Origin: Phyllobacterium pellucidum
GTDB lineage: Bacteria > Pseudomonadota > Alphaproteobacteria > Rhizobiales > Rhizobiaceae
Direction of reading: 5' to 3'
DNA: 64,000 bases
Assembly: GCF_013327855.1 (NCBI RefSeq)
Contig: NZ_JABUMX010000003.1
Location: forward strand, 604,080 to 668,079
This document shows, in pieces, positions 9,739 to 18,393 of this stretch (positions are counted from its first letter, which is position 1; each line of letters opens with the position of its first letter). Under the pieces are notes generated by a model. It ran no database searches, was not told the DNA's origin, and saw only the letters and a program-made list of their open reading frames with translations. A program made the translations under genes and the position numbers.

Positions 9739-10995
9739 ATGACCGTTTATGCCATTTGGCCATCATTCGTCGCTATTGGCTTGGTCATGCTGCTCGCTTG
9801 CCTGCCGGTCTTCGATCGGGCGGGATTCGGTCCAGCCAGGGGTCGGCGCATCGATGCGGTGGATGGGCTGCGGGGATTTCTGGCACTTGCCGTCGTGCTC
9901 CACCATTCCATCATTTACTATGAGTTCATGCGCAATGGCGCCTGGGCAGTGCCACCGTCGCGCTTCTACACCCTGGCCGGACAATTGGGTGTTGCCTATT
10001 TTTTCGTGATCACGGGCTATCTGTTCTGGGGCAAGATCGTCAGGGCGAGGGGATCGCTTGATTTTGCCAGTCTCATGCTAGGCCGCCTGTTCAGGCTGGG
10101 CCCGGTCTACCTGCTTGTCGCCTCGATCGCCATGGCCATCATGTTCGTCAGGTCCGGCGCGCGGCTGAACGTGCCAGCGCCGCAGTTTTTCATGGAACTC
10201 GTCCAAAACCTGTCCCTTGGTATCTTTCCGCTTGTCGAGATAAACGGTGCCCCGGGCATAGGCACCCTGACGGCGGGGGTCACATGGACCTTGCAATATG
10301 AATGGCTTTTCTATTTCGCGCTGCCGTTCCTTGCAATTTTTGCGCGGCGTGATCGCCTGCACCTGCCCTTCGCGGTGCTCGCAACGATGCTGGCGCTGAT
10401 TTTTGCCTTGATCTCGCCGGACCGCCAGTTTGCGCTCTATTCGCTCTTTGGCTTCGGTATGGTGTGCGCATCGCTTGAAGATGAAAGTTTGGTGCTGCGA
10501 CTGCATCCCGCGTTTGCGTCGATCGGCATTGCGGCGATACTCGCAGTCATAGGAATGAATTATGAAACATCCTATCGCCCGGATGTGTCTGTCTTAATCG
10601 GAGCGTCCTTCTACTTGATGTTAAGCGGCGGCACGCTTTTCGGGCTGCTGGTCGCGCGGCCTTCGATCCGGCTCGGAGAAATCAGTTATTGCATTTATCT
10701 GATGCAGGGCCTCGCGCTGTTTTCAATCTTCGCCATTCCGCCGTTGCGTGCATTCGCTCTGGCCGCCGACGCATACTATTGGATCATGATATGCGTGGTC
10801 ATGGTTGTGCTGGTTCTCGCGGCGCTGGCGGCGCACGTTCTGGTCGAGCGGCCTGGCATCGAACTCGGTCGCAGAATTCAGCGCAGGGAACGCGACTCGG
10901 TCGCCGCAGCTGGTGAGCGCCAGCCGCAGGTTCAGCGCAACGCGGAGCGGCCCGTCGGCGAAAGCCTTGCTACGATGGAATCCGCGATCAAATAG
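9739..10995 (+). CDS. Acyltransferase 3 family membrane protein
   Basis: 418 residues, about ten membrane spans. The family moves acyl groups onto cell-surface sugars such as lipopolysaccharide, exopolysaccharide or Nod factor. Family marks are RRIDAVDGLRGFLALAVVLHH (residues 35-56, containing the conserved catalytic-type His), GQLGVAYFFVITGYLFW and FRLGPVYLL. The C-terminal 40 residues (from RRIQRRERDS) are charged and outside the membrane domain; the last 21 codons overlap the 3' end of the convergent NIPSNAP gene, so the tail may be a recent extension. The substrate cannot be told; no polysaccharide genes are adjacent. Confidence 0.85.
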   Translation: MTVYAIWPSFVAIGLVMLLACLPVFDRAGFGPARGRRIDAVDGLRGFLALAVVLHHSIIYYEFMRNGAWAVPPSRFYTLAGQLGVAYFFVITGYLFWGKIVRARGSLDFASLMLGRLFRLGPVYLLVASIAMAIMFVRSGARLNVPAPQFFMELVQNLSLGIFPLVEINGAPGIGTLTAGVTWTLQYEWLFYFALPFLAIFARRDRLHLPFAVLATMLALIFALISPDRQFALYSLFGFGMVCASLEDESLVLRLHPAFASIGIAAILAVIGMNYETSYRPDVSVLIGASFYLMLSGGTLFGLLVARPSIRLGEISYCIYLMQGLALFSIFAIPPLRAFALAADAYYWIMICVVMVVLVLAALAAHVLVERPGIELGRRIQRRERDSVAAAGERQPQVQRNAERPVGESLATMESAIK

Positions 10996-11696
10996 CTTTC
11001 CAGCGCCTCCTGCACGCGCTGCCATGCAGTGTCGTTTGTCAGTCGTCTGTTGAAATCGGCATGGGCGGCAAGATTGTCGAAGCGCGAAAAGACCACGAAA
11101 ACATTTTCTCCGAGCCGCACGGGAAGCCGAGAAAAAGTGTTTTTACTGTGCTCCGAAGCCAAAATTGCGATGCGTATATCGCCCATCCGGTCCAGAATCG
11201 GCTGCAGTTCATTGCGGTGAAATGAGAGAAACGCGTTTTCGGCGGGTTCCTTCAGTCTATATGTCAATGCCTGATAGATTGCCGGGGAGGGCTGCTCGCA
11301 GCCATGCCCGGGTCGGGCATCTGGAAACCTGAAGCCTCCCGAATCGCCTGCGGGATGCAGGAGAAACACATCATCGGAATCGAGCATGGTCGCGTTGGCA
11401 GCGTCGCGATGTCTTGTCCAGACGGGCCCGTCATAGAATGCTGTCAGCGCAGCATGCCGTTCTCGCATACCGGAAAATCCCCTTAGCCAGACAAATGCAT
11501 TAGGATCGTCGAGATCACGGAACTGGCCAATGACACGCATGCCGCAGGCTTCCTGGGTTTCAATGAATTCAGCATCGAAGAGTGTGATCAGTTCGTCGCG
11601 TCGCCGCGGATGCAGCATATAACGGCGCAGCTCCATGATCGGGCTTTGCGCCGGCTCGCCGTCCGTAGGATGGGCGATTTCAACAGTCATGAACAT
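10932..11696 (-). CDS. NIPSNAP family protein
   Basis: 254 residues with two ferredoxin-like NIPSNAP domains: the first around MELRRYMLHPRRRDELITLF with FDAEFIETQ, the second from about residue 140 (YQALTYRLKEPAENAFLSF). Function is poorly defined; family members are often stress-linked or behave like small dimeric alpha-beta barrels. GGAGG lies upstream of three closely spaced ATGs; ATG 11696 (spacing 4) or 11690 (spacing 10) is in frame. It is divergent from a TetR gene with palindromes between them, so it is the probable target of that repressor. Its 3' end overlaps the acyltransferase gene by 64 bases, tail to tail. Confidence 0.85.
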   Translation of the reverse strand: MFMTVEIAHPTDGEPAQSPIMELRRYMLHPRRRDELITLFDAEFIETQEACGMRVIGQFRDLDDPNAFVWLRGFSGMRERHAALTAFYDGPVWTRHRDAANATMLDSDDVFLLHPAGDSGGFRFPDARPGHGCEQPSPAIYQALTYRLKEPAENAFLSFHRNELQPILDRMGDIRIAILASEHSKNTFSRLPVRLGENVFVVFSRFDNLAAHADFNRRLTNDTAWQRVQEALESYLIADSIVARLSPTGRSALR

Positions 11697-11710
11697 TCAT
11701 CCTCCAAAAC

Positions 11711-11754
11711 AAACAGGGCGTCCTGTTTTAATAAAAGACCGGTTGTCCTGTTTT
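11711..11754. promoter_or_regulatory. Candidate TetR operator between NIPSNAP and TetR genes
   Basis: A perfect inverted repeat AAACAGG-GCGT-CCTGTTT lies at 11711-11728, and the 9-base element TCCTGTTTT from its right arm recurs at 11746-11754, 25 bases on, beside a partial left arm. The region is AT-rich and sits in the 96-base gap between divergent starts, as expected for an autoregulated TetR pair. Confidence 0.6.
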
Positions 11755-11792
11755 GTCAATCTCGTTATCCTTGATGGAAAGGAGAACTGATT

Positions 11793-12470
11793 GTGGCCGA
11801 GAACGAATTGAAAACGCGCGGTGTGGCGCCGTTGAGCGAAAAGCATCGCCCCGGAGCCCCGGCCGTGGCTGCTACAGGCAAGCCGAAGCGCACCAATAAC
11901 CCGCAGGCAATGCGGGCCCGAATCCTTGATGTTGGCGCCGACCTTTTCCAGCGGCACGGCTACAACGCGACCAGCATGCATGACGTCGTGCGGGCAGCGG
12001 GCACCACCGGAGGTGCGCTGCACCATCATTTTGCGACAAAGAAGTCGCTAGGCCTTGCCGTCATCGCCGAGCGGGTGGCGCCGGAAGTCGAGGCGACCGC
12101 CATCCAGCCGGTTTCAAATGCATCATCGGCCGCGTCGGGGATTCGTGCGGTGTTCAACGGTGTTGCTGATACGCTCGAGCATAACCGGGCAGTGACCGGT
12201 TGCCCGCTGAACAACCTCGCGCTCGAACTATCCTTGGCCGATCCGGACTTTCGCGAAGCGGTCAACGCCGTCTTCGATCGTTGGCGCGCCGCGCTTTCCT
12301 TCCGCTTGCACGCTGATCATCCGGAAATGGACGAAGCACGCGCGCACGATCTCGCTACGCTCGTGGTCGCTAGCTATTCGGGGGCGATGGCGATGGCCAA
12401 GACCAGCCAGAGCGCGGCGCCGCTGCGCGCCTGCGCAACCCAACTCGAGACCTTGCTGCGCAGAACCTAG
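11793..12470 (+). CDS. TetR/AcrR-family transcriptional regulator
   Basis: 225 residues from GTG 11793, with AAAGGAGAA about 9 bases upstream. A 35-residue basic N-terminal extension precedes the DNA-binding domain (RARILDVGADLFQRHGYNAT, helix-turn-helix SMHDVVRAAGTTGGALHHHF with FATKKSLG). The C-terminal ligand domain includes the conserved GCPLNNLALEL, typical of the group that regulates oxidoreductase or hydrolase genes in soil bacteria. It is divergent from the NIPSNAP gene, with palindromes in the gap, so it probably represses both. The inducer is unknown. Confidence 0.88.
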   Translation: MAENELKTRGVAPLSEKHRPGAPAVAATGKPKRTNNPQAMRARILDVGADLFQRHGYNATSMHDVVRAAGTTGGALHHHFATKKSLGLAVIAERVAPEVEATAIQPVSNASSAASGIRAVFNGVADTLEHNRAVTGCPLNNLALELSLADPDFREAVNAVFDRWRAALSFRLHADHPEMDEARAHDLATLVVASYSGAMAMAKTSQSAAPLRACATQLETLLRRT

Positions 12471-13360
12471 AGCGGCGCCCTGGCGAATATTTCTGTCAGC
12501 CAGTCGGCGAAGACGCGCACGCGCGAAGAAAGCTGGCGGTTCTGCGGATAGAGCACCGAAACGATCATTGGCGGTGGCGGGCTCCCGGGGAGAACGACGC
12601 GCAGGCTTCCTTCAGCAAGTTCATTCGCGATTCGATAACGTGGCACCTGGATGAGCCCGAGGCCGGCAATTGCGGATGCGGCATAAATATCCGCGCCCGT
12701 CACCGAAACGGGTCCCGGCAAGTTCACCAGTCTGAGACCTGTATGCGTGGAGAATTCCAGTGGAAACGGCTTGCCCGTACCGCTTGAAACATAATTGACG
12801 GCCAGATGTCCGGCGAGGTCATCCAGGCTCCTTGGCTCGCCATGCCGGGCAAAGTAAGCCGGGCTCGCACAGGTTACCTGCTGCATTTCGGCGATCTTGC
12901 GTCCGACCATGGTGGAATCCTGGAGTTCGCCGGCGCGCAGGACGCAGTCGACCCCCTCCTGAACGAGATCGACAAGCCGGTCGCCTTCGCCGATGCTGAG
13001 TTCCAGGGCGGCGTAACGATTGAGGAAATCGGGCAGTGCCGGTATCACGAAATGTCGAGCCAGCGTGCCTTGCAAGTTTACCCGCAAAAGACCCTTCGGC
13101 GCCGAGTCGCGGAACGATGCTTCCGCTTCCTCCATGTCGGCGAGAAGGCGCAGGCAACGGTCGTAATAGGCTTCGCCGTCGAGTGTCGGGTTGACCTGGC
13201 GCGTCGTGCGGTCGAGCAGGCGCGTACCCAGGCGCTCTTCAAGGCGCTGTATGGCGTTGGTCACCGTCGCGCGCGGAATGTGAAGATCGTCGGCCGCATT
13301 AGTGAAACTGCGCCGCTCGACGATGCGTACGAAAATCTGCATATCGCGAAAGCGATCCAT
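12467..13360 (-). CDS. LysR-family transcriptional regulator
   Basis: 297 residues, normal LysR size. The N-terminal winged helix-turn-helix covers MDRFRDMQIFVRIVERRSFT and IPRATVTNAIQRLEERLGTR; the substrate-binding domain follows from about residue 90 (GLLRVNLQGTLARHFVIPAL). It belongs to the CrgA-like branch in which LysR genes lie back to back with a dehydrogenase gene. It is divergent from the SDR gene at 13488 with a 127-base AT-rich gap, so that gene is its likely target. Its stop overlaps the stop of the TetR gene by 4 bases. Confidence 0.9.
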   Translation of the reverse strand: MDRFRDMQIFVRIVERRSFTNAADDLHIPRATVTNAIQRLEERLGTRLLDRTTRQVNPTLDGEAYYDRCLRLLADMEEAEASFRDSAPKGLLRVNLQGTLARHFVIPALPDFLNRYAALELSIGEGDRLVDLVQEGVDCVLRAGELQDSTMVGRKIAEMQQVTCASPAYFARHGEPRSLDDLAGHLAVNYVSSGTGKPFPLEFSTHTGLRLVNLPGPVSVTGADIYAASAIAGLGLIQVPRYRIANELAEGSLRVVLPGSPPPPMIVSVLYPQNRQLSSRVRVFADWLTEIFARAPL

Positions 13361-13487
13361 GCCCGCGCCTACTCTCGTTCAATTGTTATAGATTATCGAA
13401 TAGTCCTGCCAATTATTTGCTAATTATGCAGAAAGCGATTTGCGGCATAGTGGAGCAAATGTCAACGTGACAGAGGAGTTCCATCGA

Positions 13488-14228
13488 ATGGCACAGACCG
13501 ATAAACGGATTGCAATCATCACGGGCGCAGCGCGCGGTATTGGTGCGGCGGTTGCAGAGCGGCTCGCAAATGACGGTTTTGCCGTCGTCATCAATTATGC
13601 GAACAGCGCCAGGGAAGCTGTGGCGCTTGCGGCTAAGCTCGGCAAGGCGGGCCAAAGGGCGATCGCCGTGCAGGCGGATGTTGCCAAGGCCGAAGAAGTG
13701 CGGGGGATGTTCGATCTTGTCGAGGCGGAACTTGGCATGGTCAGCGTTCTCGTCAACAATGCCGGCATCATGAAGGTTCAGCCGCTTGCCGAAACCAGCG
13801 ACGCGGTTTTCGAACAACAGTTCGCGACGAATGTTCAGGGCACATTCAACACGATGCGCGAGGCTGCCGGCAGGATGGGCGATGGCGGCCGCATCATCAA
13901 CTTTTCGACCTCGGTGGTCGGGACCAACCTTCCTGGTTACGCCATCTATGCCGGTACCAAGGCGGCGGTCGAAACATTCACCCGCATCTTCGCCAAGGAA
14001 CTGCGCGGCCGCAACATAACGGTCAATGCCGTTGCGCCGGGGCCGGTTGCGACCGATCTCTTCCTTGCAGGCAAGAGCGATGAACTCGTTCAGCAGCTCA
14101 GCAAGGCTGCGCCCATGGAACGCCTTGGACAGCCGGATGATATCGCCCGCGTCGTCTCGTTTCTCGCGGGTCCGGATGGCGGCTGGATCAACGGACAGGT
14201 CGTGCGCGCCAATGGTGGGCTGGTCTGA
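13488..14228 (+). CDS. SDR-family oxidoreductase (3-oxoacyl-ACP reductase-like)
   Basis: 246 residues from ATG 13488 (MAQTDKRIAIITGAARGIG), with GAGGAG 9 bases upstream; a TTG further up lacks such a site. A classical short-chain dehydrogenase: cofactor motif TGAARGIG, NNAG at about 91-94, Ser in FSTSVVG, and the YAIYAGTK Tyr-x3-Lys pair. An Asn after the Gly-rich loop (INYANS) suggests NADPH preference. It is divergent from, and probably controlled by, the LysR gene. The substrate is unknown; a role in quinone or aldehyde detoxification is typical of LysR-SDR pairs but is inference. Confidence 0.88.
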   Translation: MAQTDKRIAIITGAARGIGAAVAERLANDGFAVVINYANSAREAVALAAKLGKAGQRAIAVQADVAKAEEVRGMFDLVEAELGMVSVLVNNAGIMKVQPLAETSDAVFEQQFATNVQGTFNTMREAAGRMGDGGRIINFSTSVVGTNLPGYAIYAGTKAAVETFTRIFAKELRGRNITVNAVAPGPVATDLFLAGKSDELVQQLSKAAPMERLGQPDDIARVVSFLAGPDGGWINGQVVRANGGLV

Positions 14229-14234
14229 GCCCAA

Positions 14235-14264
14235 ACAGAAAACGGCGGCTGTGAAGCCGCCGTT
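14235..14264 (-). terminator. Intrinsic terminator between convergent genes
   Basis: A perfect 10-bp stem (AACGGCGGCT / AGCCGCCGTT, 14241-14250 and 14255-14264) has a 4-base GTGA loop. On the minus strand it is followed by a T-rich tract (TTTTCTGTTT counting from the stem base), ending the DUF882 gene. It lies just after the SDR stop as well, so it may serve both. Confidence 0.85.
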
Positions 14265-14288
14265 GCTCGTCTCGGGTTCTTGCAGCCG

Positions 14289-16256
14289 TTACATGCCGCT
14301 GGTCGGCTGGAAGCGCGCAATCTGCATGAAGGTCACGGCCTTGCCGGTAAACTTGTTGGCGTCAGCTACAGGCAGTGCTTGCTGGAAGCCGGCGGTATAG
14401 ACCGTCGTCGGCGCCTTGCGCATCGAGCTGTTGCGCAGAACCGCCGGCACCACCTCTGGCGCTGTGGCGGCGACCTGTTCGGAGGATAACGCCCTATCCG
14501 ATAGGTCGGAGGACACCTGGATTGCCTTTGCCGTCTGACCCTGTGCTGCCTGGCGGTGCGGCTTGGCCTTCTTGTTGGTGGTCTTCACGCCGCTGTCGAG
14601 CATGGCGACCGGGTCGCCCTTGGCTTCGAGCATTGTGCGACGGAGGGATGTCTGTGGTTGGACTGCCGCCATTTGAACATTCTGCTGCGGCTGCAACCGT
14701 CCGCCTGTAGTCCCGCTCGTCGTCGGCATTGGCGCGACAAGGTCGGCGGAATCGTCGTCATGGTCGACATCCGCCTGAGCAATGATGGCCTCCGGGCTAA
14801 GACTGTCATCGGGAACGGCGATGATGTCCTGTTCTGCGGCGGCAGGGGCAGGTGCTGCGGCCACGACCGGGCGTTGGCCGGGGACGACCGAAGCAACCTT
14901 CATGTCTGGCTGCTTCGGCTTGTCGAAGGGCACGGGAACGAGGGCGTTGGCCATGGCCGGTTGGGACTGATCGGAGGCCTCGGCGGGCTGCTCGATATTT
15001 GCTGCGATGAGTTCGCGGATCGCGCTGGCGCTGTCGTCGGGTCGCGTCTCGGGCACGGCGACCGCGGCAGTGTTCTGTGCGAGCGCATTAAGTGTCGAAG
15101 GATCGCCCGGCGCGGGTGTCGGCGCGTAGTCTGGACGGCGCAGCGGTACCGGCACTGCAAAGGCGAGAGCGGCATTGTCTTCGGGCGTTATGGCGACGGG
15201 CGCCGGTGCTTCCTGGCGCGGCGCGGCCAAAGGCTGCGGAACCCGGGCGGGTAGCTCCGGGGCAGCCGGTGTTGCGGTTGCCGCAGGCGCTGCCGCCGGT
15301 TGCGGCTGTGCCGCCACTGCTGGTGCCGCACCGCCATCGTCCGCGTCCTCGCCTGCCGGAGCCTGGGCAACGGCGCGCGAGGGTTTGGCCGTAGAAGCGA
15401 CCGCGACAGAGCTCTCGCTCGAATCCTCTTCCTCGTCCGCACCGCCGCCAAAGAGCAGGCCGAACAGGGTCTTGCCTTTCCGGCTGGAGCCCGATGACGA
15501 GCTTGCAATCTGTATCGAGCTGCCGTTGCGACGGCGGGCTTCATAGGCGGCGACCGCCTGTTCATAGCCGGGCAGCGGCCGTCCGTCGGATGGAACATGG
15601 ATCGTCTTGCCGTCCGGGAAGACCGCGAGAAGTTCCTTGCGGCTCATGCGCGGCCAGTGGCGGACATTGCCGACGTCGGTGTGAATGAAGGGCGATCCCG
15701 AACGAGGATAATAACCGACGCCGCCAGCCTCGTAGCGCAGGGCAGTGGCACGCAGGGTCGCAAGCTTCACGCCGGGCAGGTACCAGTCCATGGCTTTGCC
15801 GAGCATGTGCTGGCTCTTGCGGGCGACCCCGCGCGTACGTGAGCGCAGCATGGAATTGGTCGCCGGTGAGCGGTAGGCCGAAACAACGTGGATATAATCG
15901 CGCCCGCCGACCCTGTCATAGACCTGCCAGACGAGATCGAACAGGCGGGGGTCCATCTTTGTCGGTTCGTTGCGGCGCCAGTCGCGCAGGAACCGGTTCA
16001 ACTTGTTGAGGCCGTCCTGCTGATAACGGCCGTTCCGTTTGAAGGTTATTTCGGCGCGTTCGTTGGTGTGGACGAAATAGAGCCGCAATGTGCGGGTCTC
16101 GGCAAAGGCCTCGGCGGAGGAAAACAGCATCGACAGGAAAAGGACAAAGGGTCCAAACCAGCGGCCGCTGATCGGGAAAACTGTCTTCGATAGGCCGGTT
16201 TTTGCTTCACTCACGCTAGACAATATCGTTCCAATCCTGACCGTTTTCCAAAGCAC
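14289..16256 (-). CDS. DUF882 / YcbK-type peptidase-like secreted protein with long Pro/Ala tail
   Basis: 655 residues. After a cytoplasmic stretch comes a hydrophobic export segment (FGPFVLFLSMLFSSAEAFA, about 34-52), then the DUF882 domain (about 55-230), related to M15 murein peptidases: VSAYRSPATNSMLRSR, the zinc-site motif SQHMLGKAMDWYL, and FIHTDVGNVRHW with the third His. The remaining 400 residues are Ala/Pro/Gln-rich, low complexity and probably disordered. It likely acts on peptidoglycan in the periplasm. The start is uncertain: GTG at 16256 lacks a good ribosome site, and GTG 16214 is possible. DUF882 proteins are usually under 250-600 residues, so this tail is at the long end. Confidence 0.82.
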   Translation of the reverse strand: MLWKTVRIGTILSSVSEAKTGLSKTVFPISGRWFGPFVLFLSMLFSSAEAFAETRTLRLYFVHTNERAEITFKRNGRYQQDGLNKLNRFLRDWRRNEPTKMDPRLFDLVWQVYDRVGGRDYIHVVSAYRSPATNSMLRSRTRGVARKSQHMLGKAMDWYLPGVKLATLRATALRYEAGGVGYYPRSGSPFIHTDVGNVRHWPRMSRKELLAVFPDGKTIHVPSDGRPLPGYEQAVAAYEARRRNGSSIQIASSSSGSSRKGKTLFGLLFGGGADEEEDSSESSVAVASTAKPSRAVAQAPAGEDADDGGAAPAVAAQPQPAAAPAATATPAAPELPARVPQPLAAPRQEAPAPVAITPEDNAALAFAVPVPLRRPDYAPTPAPGDPSTLNALAQNTAAVAVPETRPDDSASAIRELIAANIEQPAEASDQSQPAMANALVPVPFDKPKQPDMKVASVVPGQRPVVAAAPAPAAAEQDIIAVPDDSLSPEAIIAQADVDHDDDSADLVAPMPTTSGTTGGRLQPQQNVQMAAVQPQTSLRRTMLEAKGDPVAMLDSGVKTTNKKAKPHRQAAQGQTAKAIQVSSDLSDRALSSEQVAATAPEVVPAVLRNSSMRKAPTTVYTAGFQQALPVADANKFTGKAVTFMQIARFQPTSGM

Positions 16257-16525
16257 CGAATAGCTGGACTATCCGATTTATTGGTTAATGACCACTTTAT
16301 TGATGCACACGAGCATCCGATTTGAATGTTTATGAACGCTTCCCCAGACAAGCTGTCTTCCCTAAAAGGACAAATTCAAGTCGAGATTATGGCTGACATT
16401 GCAATTGGTTGGGCTAAATCTGCTTATTTTTGCGCCACATGTGGGCTTTTGGTTGTTTGGGCTGGATTGGCCAAGAAAAATAGCGCAAACCAGCCGGACT
16501 AAAAATCTCCCCAGGATAGAACCGA

Positions 16526-17491
16526 ATGTCCGCTCCATCGGATACCCATATTTACGCATCCGCATCGCCTGCAGCCCGCAACGGCGTCGTTTTGATGCTG
16601 CTTGGCATGCTTATGTTTTCCCTCAACGATGTGATGGGCAAATGGCTGGTGTCGACCTATTCGGTGGGGCAGGTGGTTTTCATCCGCAGCGTCGCCGCGC
16701 TCATCATCCTGGCGCCGTTCATATGGTTCAACGGTCCGGAGAAACTGTTTCAGGTCGATCGCCCGCGCCTGCAGCTGCTGCGCGCGGTTCTCTCGACCGT
16801 GGAGGTATTCGCCTTCTATTTCGCCGTGGTCTACCTGCCGCTTGCCGACGTAATGACCTACTGGCTCGCGGCGCCCATCTATGTGGCCGCGGTCTCGCCC
16901 TTCATCCTGAAGGAGCCCGTCGGCTGGCGTCGCTGGAGCGCTATCATCATTGGCTTTGTCGGCGTGGTCATCGCGCTCGAACCGTCGTCTCAGGCTTTGA
17001 CACCGCAGGCGATTATCTCGATTTTAGGCAGCGTGGCGTTTGCCTTCATGCTGCTGCTTGGCCGGTCCTTGCGCGGGACACCTGATACGACGCTGGTTTT
17101 CTGGCAGATCGTCGGTGCCGGCGCGGCGGGGCTCGTCGCCATCGTGTTCGACTGGAAGCCGGTGAGCTTGCGCGATCTGCTGCTCCTCGGCCTTCTCGGC
17201 GTCGTCGCCATGCTCGCCCATGTCCTTGTCAACCGTGCTCTCAAGCTCGCGGACGCGGCAACCGTAGCGCCGCTGCAGTATACGTTGCTGTTCTGGGCAA
17301 TTGTCTTCGGCTGGCTGGTGTTCGGTGACGTACCGCGCATGTCGATGTTGATCGGGTCGGGCTTCATCGTGGCTTCCGGCCTCTTCATCTTCTTCCGCGA
17401 ACAACAGCTGAAGCGTCAGGGGCGGATCAAAACGCTCAATCAGACAGTGGTTGCCGGATCGGGCGATGGCGCCGGACCCGGTAACGGTTAG
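16526..17491 (+). CDS. DMT-superfamily (EamA) transporter
   Basis: 321 residues with ten predicted membrane spans in two EamA repeats (about 18-145 and 155-290), as usual for the drug/metabolite transporter family. Landmarks: MLLGMLMFSLNDVMGKWLV, LADVMTYWLAAPIYVAAVSP, and in repeat two APLQYTLLFWAIVFGWLVFGD. It probably exports an amino acid or another metabolite; the family cannot be subdivided by eye. A Gly-rich cytoplasmic tail follows the last span. The gene stands alone. Confidence 0.88.
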   Translation: MSAPSDTHIYASASPAARNGVVLMLLGMLMFSLNDVMGKWLVSTYSVGQVVFIRSVAALIILAPFIWFNGPEKLFQVDRPRLQLLRAVLSTVEVFAFYFAVVYLPLADVMTYWLAAPIYVAAVSPFILKEPVGWRRWSAIIIGFVGVVIALEPSSQALTPQAIISILGSVAFAFMLLLGRSLRGTPDTTLVFWQIVGAGAAGLVAIVFDWKPVSLRDLLLLGLLGVVAMLAHVLVNRALKLADAATVAPLQYTLLFWAIVFGWLVFGDVPRMSMLIGSGFIVASGLFIFFREQQLKRQGRIKTLNQTVVAGSGDGAGPGNG

Positions 17492-17500
17492 TTATTTCGC

Positions 17501-17974
17501 TCAGGCGTTTGCTGGCACGGCTTCAAGGGATGCGCCGAGTGCGTCCAGCAGCGAGTCCATCCCGCCCCGACGCACGGCCGGATCGTCGAACTCGTCTAGG
17601 AAGGCGCCCTGTTCGGTCAGGACCAGCCGCGTTCCGGTGCCTTCCGGCTTCAGTTCGAGCGTTGCCAGCGATACGGAGATGCGCTTGCCGTCGAGATGCA
17701 TCTCGTATGTGTAGATAATGCGCTGGTCCGGCACGATATCCTGGTAGATTGCATCGAAGCGGTGCTGCGGTCCTTCCTTGGGGCCGCCAATGCTGACTTC
17801 GCGTCCGCCGACCCTGAAATCTATCTGGTGCTGAGCCGGCCCCCATTCCTCGGGGCCCTTGAACCATTTTGCTTTCGCTTGCGGGTCGCTCAATGCGAAG
17901 AACACCCGGGCTGGCGCAGCCGGATAGCTGCGCTCGAGAGTAAAAGTATCATGCGTCACGGATCGCTTGGTCAT
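17501..17974 (-). CDS. SRPBCC / AHSA1-type domain protein
   Basis: 157 residues with a START-like fold: RSYPAAPARVFFALSDPQAK and a Trp-containing KWFKGPEEWG loop, ending DEFDDPAVRRGGMDSLLDAL. Such proteins bind hydrophobic ligands; those paired with ArsR regulators have no single known function. It starts 4 bases after the ArsR stop, with its ribosome site (AAAGGGA) inside the last ArsR codons, so the pair is co-translated. Convergent with the DMT gene. Confidence 0.9.
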   Translation of the reverse strand: MTKRSVTHDTFTLERSYPAAPARVFFALSDPQAKAKWFKGPEEWGPAQHQIDFRVGGREVSIGGPKEGPQHRFDAIYQDIVPDQRIIYTYEMHLDGKRISVSLATLELKPEGTGTRLVLTEQGAFLDEFDDPAVRRGGMDSLLDALGASLEAVPANA

Positions 17975-17978
17975 GCTT

Positions 17979-18311
17979 TTATCCCTTTGTTTGATCGGCG
18001 AGGAAATCGCCGAGCCTGTCGAGGCGCAGTTCCCACGTCCTGCGCCGATCCATCATCCAGTCCTCGGCCGTCTGCAGTGCCACCCAGTCGACACGGCAGG
18101 TGCGCACGCGCCCGACCTTTTCAGACCGCACCAGCCCGCTCGCTTCGAGAACCTGCAAATGCTGCACCACGGCTGGCAGCGACATTGTGAGGGGCTTGGC
18201 GAGTTCGCTGACCGAGGCTGGTCCCTTGCTCAACCGCTCGATCATGCTGCGTCGGGACGGATCCGCGAGCGCCTGAAACATGAGATCGAGCTTGTCCTGT
18301 TTGTTAAGCAT
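17979..18311 (-). CDS. ArsR-family (metal-independent) helix-turn-helix regulator
   Basis: 110 residues. Winged helix-turn-helix with ALADPSRRSMIERLSKGPAS and LPAVVQHLQVLEASGLVRSE. It lacks the CxC metal site of classical ArsR/SmtB proteins, as is normal in the ArsR-SRPBCC pairs, so it may sense another signal or act as a simple autorepressor. First gene of a two-gene unit with the SRPBCC protein. A 12-base perfect palindrome abuts the start codon. Confidence 0.9.
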   Translation of the reverse strand: MLNKQDKLDLMFQALADPSRRSMIERLSKGPASVSELAKPLTMSLPAVVQHLQVLEASGLVRSEKVGRVRTCRVDWVALQTAEDWMMDRRRTWELRLDRLGDFLADQTKG

Positions 18312-18323
18312 ATACTTAAGTAT
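18312..18323 (-). promoter_or_regulatory. Palindromic ArsR autoregulatory site at the start codon
   Basis: ATACTTAAGTAT is a perfect 12-base palindrome that ends at the base before the ATG of the ArsR gene. Such ArsR operators usually overlap the promoter. Because nothing resembling a ribosome site separates it from the ATG, the mRNA may be leaderless or nearly so. Confidence 0.55.
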
Positions 18324-18393
18324 CGCAATATGAGCGGGCTGTCAATCGGCGGAGACGTTGGAAATCAGGCGGCTGTTGCTTGTAAGTCCGGTT

